Of a stretch of DNA of 6,214 nucleotides, positions 1 to 4,661 are shown piece by piece. The stretch spans positions 1 through 6,214 of the forward strand of contig SKUL01000255.1 of the NCBI GenBank assembly GCA_007129985.1, given 5' to 3'. The notes under the pieces were generated by a model. That model was given only the letters and a program-made list of their open reading frames with translations. It did no database searches and had not been told where the DNA came from. The DNA is from Flavobacteriales bacterium (GTDB lineage: Bacteria > Bacteroidota > Bacteroidia > Flavobacteriales_D > SKUL01). Both the position numbers and the translations under genes were made by a program. How positions within the stretch are numbered: position 1 is the stretch's first letter; every line of letters starts with the position of its first letter.

Positions 1-1314
1 CAAAGCGGCAATCCCGGTCTTGAGCTGAGTGATTTACGTCAGGATGAAGACGTAATGGACACATGGTTTTCGTCTTGGTTATGGCCCATGGGCGTGTTTG
101 ATGGCTTTGAAACCGAAGAGGAGGTAAGCTATTACTATCCCACCAATGATTTGGTAACCGGACCGGATATCATCTTTTTCTGGGTGGCCCGAATGATTAT
201 GGCGGGGTATCACTACCGCGATGAGCGTCCTTTCAGAAACGTGTATTTCACCGGCATTGTACGCGACAGTCAGGGCCGTAAAATGAGCAAGCAACTGGGC
301 AATTCACCCGACCCGTTGGAACTTATTCAAAGCTATGGCGCTGATGGCGTTCGTGTGGGATTGTTGCTGACGGCACCCGCCGGAAACGATTTGCCTTTCG
401 ATCCGAAACTTTGCGAACAGGGCAGAAACTTTTCCAACAAAATATGGAATGCTTTCCGCCTGGTGAAAGGGTGGGAGCCCGAAGAAAAAAACCAACCTGA
501 GTCAGCAAAACAGTCTGTGGCATGGATGACCGCGCGCTTTTCGCAGGCGCTGGCCGAAATCAACACGAGCTTTGAGCGTTTTAGATTGTCCGAGGCCTTG
601 ATGACTATTTACAAGCTCATCTGGGACGATTTCTGTTCGTGGTACCTTGAGATGGTGAAGCCACCCTACGGAGAGCAAATTGACAAGACAACGCTCGAGC
701 AAACACAGGCTTTCTTCGAGCAAATGCTCAAGCTGCTGCACCCATTTATGCCGTTTATCTCGGAGGAAATCTGGCAGCATCTCAACAAACGCAATACTCC
801 CGATGAGGCGCTTGTGGTATCGCCCTGGCCACAAGAACAGACCTTCGACGAGACTATTCTCAAGGACTTTGAAAAAGTGATGGAAATTGTAACGGCCATT
901 CGCAATGAGCGCAAACGAAACCAGATACCTAATAAGGAAGCTTTGGACTTGCTCATCAAAGAAGGGCAGGGGCATCCGAAGGCGTTCAACGCAGTGATAG
1001 CCCACTTGTGTAAGCTCTCATCCATCACTTCAACCACGGATAAACCCGCCGGTGCGCTCACCTTTATGGTGGCAGGTAACGAGTATTTCATACCTGTTTC
1101 GGGAGACCAGATAGATGTAGAGGGCGAGTTGAAAAAACTTGAAGAAGAGCTGAAATACACCCGTGGCTTTCTGCAATCGGTAGAGAAGAAATTGAGCAAT
1201 GAGCGCTTTGTAAGTAGCGCGCCCGAACAGGTAGTTGCCGCCGAACGCAAAAAACTCAGCGATGCATCCGATCGCATCCGAATCATTGAGGAGAAGATGG
1301 CTTCGCTGCGGTAG
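1..1314 (+). CDS. valS: Valyl-tRNA synthetase, C-terminal part (5' end outside window)
   Basis: Class I aminoacyl-tRNA synthetase that charges tRNA-Val with valine in the cytoplasm. The frame is open from base 1, so the gene is cut by the window edge; 437 residues are visible of a family usually near 880-950. The fragment starts in the catalytic domain at DEDVMDTWFSSWLWP, the ValRS form of this conserved block. It continues through a GPDIIFFWVARMIMAG block and the KMSKS-loop signature, here KMSKQLGNSPDP (fragment residues 94-105, bases 280-315). Next comes the helical anticodon-binding domain, from about NKIWNAFRLV onward. The last ~66 residues are a charged, heptad-like coiled coil, the C-terminal arm typical of ValRS that contacts the tRNA. 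The fifth signature-loop residue is Gln instead of Ser; I take this as a lineage variant, not damage. The stop is TAG at 1312-1314. No promoter is visible because the 5' end is missing. Confidence 0.98.
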   Translation, partial: QSGNPGLELSDLRQDEDVMDTWFSSWLWPMGVFDGFETEEEVSYYYPTNDLVTGPDIIFFWVARMIMAGYHYRDERPFRNVYFTGIVRDSQGRKMSKQLGNSPDPLELIQSYGADGVRVGLLLTAPAGNDLPFDPKLCEQGRNFSNKIWNAFRLVKGWEPEEKNQPESAKQSVAWMTARFSQALAEINTSFERFRLSEALMTIYKLIWDDFCSWYLEMVKPPYGEQIDKTTLEQTQAFFEQMLKLLHPFMPFISEEIWQHLNKRNTPDEALVVSPWPQEQTFDETILKDFEKVMEIVTAIRNERKRNQIPNKEALDLLIKEGQGHPKAFNAVIAHLCKLSSITSTTDKPAGALTFMVAGNEYFIPVSGDQIDVEGELKKLEEELKYTRGFLQSVEKKLSNERFVSSAPEQVVAAERKKLSDASDRIRIIEEKMASLR

Positions 1315-1336
1315 TTTCTCACTCTCAGAGTTTTTG

Positions 1337-1344
1337 TAACTTGG
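1337..1344 (+). promoter_or_regulatory. Weak candidate -7 element for the secreted hydrolase
   Basis: TAACTTGG matches the Bacteroidota -7 consensus TAnnTTTG except at one position. It lies about 30 bases before the ATG at 1374, a sensible leader length. I found no TTG at the usual -33 spacing, so this is weak. If it is real, transcription starts downstream of the TTG at 1341, which supports the ATG start. Read-through from valS is the alternative. Confidence 0.25.
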
Positions 1345-1373
1345 TCAACAGAAAACCTCTTAATTACCTGGTG

Positions 1374-2600
1374 ATGAGATTGGCCTTTTTAATTGCTGCA
1401 TTCAGTATTTCTGCCTCGCTCAGGGCGCAGGATTGTACTGATTTTCTGCTGCCCCAGTATGAAACCTGGGCCGAAATGGACGTGGTGTACGGCACTGCCG
1501 AGCGCTACAACGGCACCACCGCCACACTGGCCATGAATATTTTTAAGCCGGTTGGCGATGAAAACACTCAACGCCCCCTTTTGATAATGGTGCACGGAGG
1601 TGGCTTTCACGAAGGAAACCGCAACCAGATGAACGAACTCTGCCAGTGGTATGCTGCGCGCGGATACGTAGCGGCTACCATCTCGTACCGGCTGGGTTTT
1701 CATCATGTGCTTGCACCGGTTTTTCCGGTGGATATTCATGAACTGGTTCGTGCTATGTACCGCGGAATGCAGGATTGCAGAGGAGCCATCCGTTTTTTAA
1801 AGGAGCGCGCCGATGTGGATTCTGCCGACGTAAATCGCGTGGCGGTGCTGGGTGGCAGTGCCGGTGGTTTTATTGCGCTTCACACAGCGTATATGGACCA
1901 GCCTGACGAGAAGCCCTCCAGCGCAGGTTCATTGGGTCCGGTTCTGCTTTCCGCGAGACCCGACCTCGGGCCTATCGAAGGAACCATGAACCTGAACGGC
2001 TGGGACACAGATGTTCAGGCAGCGGTCAACATTTTCGGTGGAATGCGCGATACCAGTCTTATTACTTCACCCCTTGACCCGCCGGTGTATGCTTACCATC
2101 AAAGTCAGGACCCCGTGGTGCACTGCAACCGCATGAAACCTTATTGGGCTCTTGTGCCGGACGCCAACAACCCGCTTGTAGATGGTTCGTGCGCCATACA
2201 GGCTAAAACCACCATGCTTAACTTCCCTGAGCAGCACGCCGTTTTTCATATCTATGATGGAAATGAGCATGAAGTGCACGACATAGAACTTGTTGACCAA
2301 GAGATTGCAGCTTTTCTGAATTATCACCTCTGCCAGGTAGCTACAAGTATTGAAGAGGAGGAAAACAGCGATGCGTTTACCATTTTTCCCAATCCCACAT
2401 CGGGTATGTTGAACATCGAATCCAACCGGCCCTTGCAATTGGTGGAGCTGTATGATATGGCCGGAAATCTGAGTAAGACGTTTTCGTTCAATCAAACCGA
2501 TAACGTCAGGATTGATACTTCCGGCTTACCGCGAGGGATGTATGTTGCTCGCCTGTGGACGGACGCGGGGGTTTATCACCAAAAAATTATACTCAGGTAG
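1374..2600 (+). CDS. Secreted alpha/beta hydrolase (esterase/lipase type) with T9SS type A sorting domain
   Basis: Predicted exported serine hydrolase of 408 residues; ester substrate unknown. Residues 1-18 form a signal peptide (MRLAFLIAAF core, probable cleavage after SLRA before QD). The hydrolase domain shows an oxyanion-hole HGGGF motif at 74-78 and a nucleophile elbow GGSAGG with Ser162 (codon 1857-1859). A probable acid is Asp246 in HQSQDPVV, and a probable His299 lies in NEHEVH. After an acidic linker (EEEE, about 327-330), residues 335-408 are a T9SS type A domain: IFPNPTSG, then VELYDMAGN, GLPRGMYVARL and a terminal KIILR. Known family biology implies passage through the Sec system and T9SS, with removal of this domain at the cell surface. 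The mature chain has six cysteines, which fits disulfides outside the cell. The frame extends up to a TTG at 1341, but the ATG at 1374 puts the signal peptide at the N-terminus. HGGGF fits hormone-sensitive-lipase-like or carboxylesterase families. The gene lies 59 bases after valS and need not be functionally related. Confidence 0.88.
   Translation: MRLAFLIAAFSISASLRAQDCTDFLLPQYETWAEMDVVYGTAERYNGTTATLAMNIFKPVGDENTQRPLLIMVHGGGFHEGNRNQMNELCQWYAARGYVAATISYRLGFHHVLAPVFPVDIHELVRAMYRGMQDCRGAIRFLKERADVDSADVNRVAVLGGSAGGFIALHTAYMDQPDEKPSSAGSLGPVLLSARPDLGPIEGTMNLNGWDTDVQAAVNIFGGMRDTSLITSPLDPPVYAYHQSQDPVVHCNRMKPYWALVPDANNPLVDGSCAIQAKTTMLNFPEQHAVFHIYDGNEHEVHDIELVDQEIAAFLNYHLCQVATSIEEEENSDAFTIFPNPTSGMLNIESNRPLQLVELYDMAGNLSKTFSFNQTDNVRIDTSGLPRGMYVARLWTDAGVYHQKIILR
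2376..2597 (+). other. T9SS type A C-terminal sorting domain (coding segment)
   Basis: This segment encodes residues 335-408 of the hydrolase. It contains the three usual blocks of the TIGR04183-type domain: an N-terminal FPNP motif, a central strand pattern around VELYDMAGN, and a GLPRGMY...KIILR ending. It is the strongest single indication of Bacteroidota origin and of a cell-surface or secreted destination for the protein. Confidence 0.9.
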
Positions 2601-2618
2601 TTCAGAATGGGTCTGACT
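2599..2618. other. Small inverted repeat spanning both convergent stop codons
   Basis: TCAGA (2602-2606) and TCTGA (2612-2616) form a 5-bp stem around an ATGGG loop. One bulged base allows two more pairs (AG at 2599-2600 with CT at 2617-2618). It sits exactly where the hydrolase and the small minus-strand gene end. No T-run follows directly on either strand; on the minus strand a T-rich stretch comes about 12 bases later. It may be a weak bidirectional terminator or an accident of sequence. Confidence 0.2.
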
Positions 2619-3024
2619 CACGCGTACACTGCTTTCGGCTCAGCACCTTCTCAATAAACTTGTAATCCGGTTTTAAGGAACCCACACCCCTCAGGTGCAT
2701 AAAAGAACCTGCTCCATGCAGGTGTATGGCTTTACCGTTTCTGAAAATGCTGAGGTGGTGAAAGGGAATAATCCAGCCCATGGTTTCCAAAATAGAACGG
2801 AAGTGAACTATGATGCCATTGGGTCGAAGTTCGACATAGCAGTATGGCAAAGTGGTTTGCATCGAAAGCCATTTCCGGATATCGGACGATGCTTTGGAAA
2901 TAAGCATTCTGCGCGAACCAATGCCGCCCATTTTAATGCTGGAAATCAGACCGAAAGGTGGTCCAACCGCTTGGTTGATCTCGGCCTTCATTTCGGGATT
3001 GTTGTACGTGATGTTGCGGAGCAT
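2602..3024 (-). CDS. Small conserved-looking protein of unknown function
   Basis: A 140-residue soluble protein with no signal peptide or membrane segment. I cannot assign a named family; from memory it resembles uncharacterised small proteins of Bacteroidota, and I infer no function. The N-terminal half has a glycine-rich stretch VGPPFGLISSIKMGGIGSRR (20-39). The central part alternates hydrophobic residues in a way that suggests beta strands: CYVELRPNGIIVHFRSILE (62-80), then GWIIPFHHLSIFRNGKAIHL (83-102). A basic/polar tail (about 118-140) follows. The strand run is faintly like a small beta-sandwich or PH-like fold, but that is only an impression. The frame stays open upstream to an ATG at 3099. 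I prefer the ATG at 3024 because the extra 25 residues look unlike a domain and would overlay the opposing promoter. Its TGA lies one base from the hydrolase TAG on the other strand. An ATG at residue 12 is also possible. Confidence 0.62.
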   Translation of the reverse strand: MLRNITYNNPEMKAEINQAVGPPFGLISSIKMGGIGSRRMLISKASSDIRKWLSMQTTLPYCYVELRPNGIIVHFRSILETMGWIIPFHHLSIFRNGKAIHLHGAGSFMHLRGVGSLKPDYKFIEKVLSRKQCTRESDPF

Positions 3025-3128
3025 GTTGACTAATAAACACAGAAAACCGATGTTGGTTCCGCTTGCCTCAGGGGCGCTTGTATCTTTGCGGTGCTGCATT
3101 TTGTTTGCAGCGTTCTGCTGAGAACCTT
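3025..3128. other. Divergent intergenic region
   Basis: The 104 bases between the small minus-strand gene and the glycosyltransferase gene must hold the promoters for both. The plus-strand -7 element at 3081-3088 is clear. On the minus strand the bases just before the ATG at 3024 are A/T-rich (TGTGTTTATTAG), but I see no convincing TAnnTTTG. I see no riboswitch-like fold, repeat or small RNA. Confidence 0.6.
3081..3088 (+). promoter_or_regulatory. Bacteroidota-type -7 promoter element for the glycosyltransferase
   Basis: TATCTTTG is an exact match to the TAnnTTTG -7 consensus used by the Bacteroidota primary sigma factor. The following GCGG also resembles common flavobacterial promoters. Transcription would begin near 3094-3097, giving a leader of about 30-35 bases to the ATG at 3129. 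The -33 element is poor: the nearest TTG triplets (3063-3065 and 3053-3055) are spaced 15 and 25 bases away, just outside the usual 17-23. Confidence 0.6.
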
Positions 3129-4082
3129 ATGGAAACATTGCAAACACCCGATGTTAGTGTTGTGATACCCTGCTACAATGTAGCTGCGTGGGTGGGTGAT
3201 GCACTGAATTCGGTGCTAAACCAGAAGGACGTTTCGCTTGAGATTATTGCTGTGGACGACGGTAGTTCAGATGAAACTGTATCGGCGATTGCGGATTGGA
3301 TTTCCCTCCATCCGAAAGTATCGGCTCAGCTGATTTGCCAGCCCAATACAGGTGCATGTGCTGCGCGAAATCAGGGACTCTCGGTAGCAAAGGGTAGCTA
3401 TGTTCAGTTTCTTGATGCCGACGACGTTTTACTTCCCGGGAAAATTCGCGCACAGATTGAATTGCTTGCGAAATATCCTGAAGCTGAATATGTTGCCGGG
3501 GCTTTCAATCGCTTAAATGTTGATGGCGATAAAACTGCTTTATACCCCGCCGAACCTGGCTTTTTTTCGGTTTTCGCCGGACTGGCCGGAATCACCTCTG
3601 CCAATCTTTTTCGCAGGTCATCGCTGAATGCGATTGGAGGATGGAAAGAAGATTTGGGTAGTTCTCAGGAGGCTGAGCTGATGTTTCGGTTGTTGATGAA
3701 AAGTGATCAATACATCGCACACAAAGAGTTGCTTACGGAGGTTCGCGAGCGTGCTTCGGGCAGAATCACACAAAGCAATCCGGTACGCCGCGTTAAGAAC
3801 TACCTTCATGTGAGGTTGGCCATGTACGAATCTTTTCGCGATGAACGTCCGGCGGAATGGGGAAAAGCCCGCCAGGATTTGGATGCTTTTCTTTTTTCTA
3901 CCATCGCATTGCTCAATCGGCTTTCGCCCGGAGCTTGGAAAGAATATCGCTCCTATCTAACAAAACCTTCTTCACTAAAGCCCATTGCCGGATTATCAGC
4001 CGCTAAAATCAAACTCGCAAGGTGGGTGGGGTATCCGATGTATTTCCGCATCATGTCGCTGTTGCCCAAGCCTGTTCTTTAG
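3129..4082 (+). CDS. Glycosyltransferase family 2 (GT-A fold)
   Basis: A 317-residue inverting glycosyltransferase that should move a sugar from a nucleotide-sugar donor to an envelope glycan, lipid or protein acceptor; donor and acceptor cannot be told from sequence. The GT-A domain covers about residues 8-205. It contains SVVIPCYN (10-17) at the first strand, VDDGSSDET (42-50) for nucleotide binding, TGACAARNQG (74-83), and FLDADD (94-99), whose D96-A97-D98 is the metal-binding DxD. The acceptor-side segment ends in GSSQEAELMFRLL (177-189), where Glu181 or Glu183 is the likely catalytic base in place of the commoner ED pair. The last ~110 residues are helical and basic, with no evident transmembrane segment, so it is probably cytoplasmic or membrane-peripheral. 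The frame is open back to a TTG at 3063, but the ATG at 3129 places the first strand correctly and follows the promoter. It stands alone between divergent and convergent neighbours, not in a polysaccharide cluster as far as the window shows. Confidence 0.92.
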   Translation: METLQTPDVSVVIPCYNVAAWVGDALNSVLNQKDVSLEIIAVDDGSSDETVSAIADWISLHPKVSAQLICQPNTGACAARNQGLSVAKGSYVQFLDADDVLLPGKIRAQIELLAKYPEAEYVAGAFNRLNVDGDKTALYPAEPGFFSVFAGLAGITSANLFRRSSLNAIGGWKEDLGSSQEAELMFRLLMKSDQYIAHKELLTEVRERASGRITQSNPVRRVKNYLHVRLAMYESFRDERPAEWGKARQDLDAFLFSTIALLNRLSPGAWKEYRSYLTKPSSLKPIAGLSAAKIKLARWVGYPMYFRIMSLLPKPVL

Positions 4083-4085
4083 CTC

Positions 4086-4661
4086 TCAGCGATTCTCAAA
4101 GTGCATAATGGCATTAACCTGACGGCCGCTTCGGTAGTCGTATTCCTTGGCCAACAAGCCTTCTTCGTCCCAAACCAACACTTTGCCTTCGAGCTGGCCA
4201 TTTACAAAATTGCGTTCGGTGTAGGGGGTTCCGTCTTCGTACCAGCTGAGCCATTTACCCACTTTTTTGCCGGCATCGTACTGGTATTCATATTTAAGAT
4301 GGCCGCTGGGATACCACTCGCGGTAACGTCCATGTTCCAAACCATCTTGGATAATCCCCTCTTTTTGAAGCTTGCCATTTGGGTGATATACGCTCCACTG
4401 ACCTTCCTTGATGCCATCTCTGTACGTTTGCTCGCTCAGAAGAACGTTGCCACTTGTGTAAATGCCGATTATCCCATTAAAAGGAGCGCCGTCAAGCGTA
4501 GCGATATCCCCTATAAATTCAATCTTCTGAATGGGCACAATGTTTTTTTGTTCACGGGTAACAGGTTTTTCTTTCGTGGTGTAATCACCAGTTTGTGCAT
4601 TGTTGCCACAGCCCATAAGGGCTATTGAAAAAAAGATTGGGAAAATGTACCGGAAGCTCAT
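4086..4661 (-). CDS. MORN_2 / YwqK-type repeat lipoprotein
   Basis: A 191-residue envelope lipoprotein. Residues 1-18 are a type II signal peptide ending in a lipobox LMGC, with Cys18 as the lipidated residue. Residues 19-45 look like a flexible polar linker. Residues 61-179 hold five copies of a 24-residue repeat with the pattern xxG-aromatic-x-P/D-x-G...DG. Repeat-closing glycines fall at 83, 107, 131, 155 and 179, and opening glycines at 63, 87, 111, 135 and 159. This is the MORN_2 repeat, a beta-hairpin unit. Databases often label such proteins 'YwqK family antitoxin', but a lipobox argues against a cytosolic antitoxin and no toxin gene is visible. The segment after Cys18 (GNNAQTGD) lacks the acidic cluster used as a surface-export signal in some Bacteroidota, so it may face the periplasm. 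Its ATG overlaps the kinase TGA in ATGA, so it is the second gene of that operon. Its stop is three bases from the convergent glycosyltransferase stop. Confidence 0.9.
   Translation of the reverse strand: MSFRYIFPIFFSIALMGCGNNAQTGDYTTKEKPVTREQKNIVPIQKIEFIGDIATLDGAPFNGIIGIYTSGNVLLSEQTYRDGIKEGQWSVYHPNGKLQKEGIIQDGLEHGRYREWYPSGHLKYEYQYDAGKKVGKWLSWYEDGTPYTERNFVNGQLEGKVLVWDEEGLLAKEYDYRSGRQVNAIMHFENR
4658..4661 (-). promoter_or_regulatory. ATGA stop/start overlap between kinase and lipoprotein
   Basis: On the minus strand the kinase TGA (4660-4658) and the lipoprotein ATG (4661-4659) share bases as ATGA. No Shine-Dalgarno sequence precedes this ATG; the upstream bases are A-rich kinase codons. This arrangement normally gives termination-reinitiation coupling and similar output of the two proteins. 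Confidence 0.85.

Noticed and set aside
280..315. KMSKS loop of ValRS reads KMSKQ, a possible defect
   Set aside because: The surrounding GNSPDP and the rest of the enzyme are intact. Gln at this place is tolerated in ValRS sequences of this lineage as far as I recall, so it is not evidence of inactivation.
502..1005. Second long minus-strand frame opposite valS (167 codons)
   Set aside because: Shadow of valS codon usage; no recognisable domain and no sensible start region.
666..1322. Long open frame on the minus strand opposite valS (218 codons)
   Set aside because: Serine/cysteine-rich composition typical of an antisense shadow. valS on the other strand is beyond doubt, and no motif is visible.
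1321..1335. ACTC-TCA-GAGT followed by TTTT after valS as a terminator
   Set aside because: The stem is only four base pairs with few G-C pairs, too weak to call a terminator.
1341..1373. TTG start for the hydrolase adding 11 residues
   Set aside because: The extension puts polar residues ahead of a standard signal peptide, which begins properly at the ATG at 1374.
2695..3033. Plus-strand frame opposite the small minus-strand gene (112 codons)
   Set aside because: The minus-strand reading has better domain-like character and hydrophobic periodicity. The plus reading shows no motif. This choice is the least certain in the window.
4101..4628. Plus-strand frame of 175 codons opposite the lipoprotein
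   Set aside because: The minus strand carries a lipobox and perfectly periodic repeats, so the plus frame, though it looks hydrophobic, is a shadow of them.
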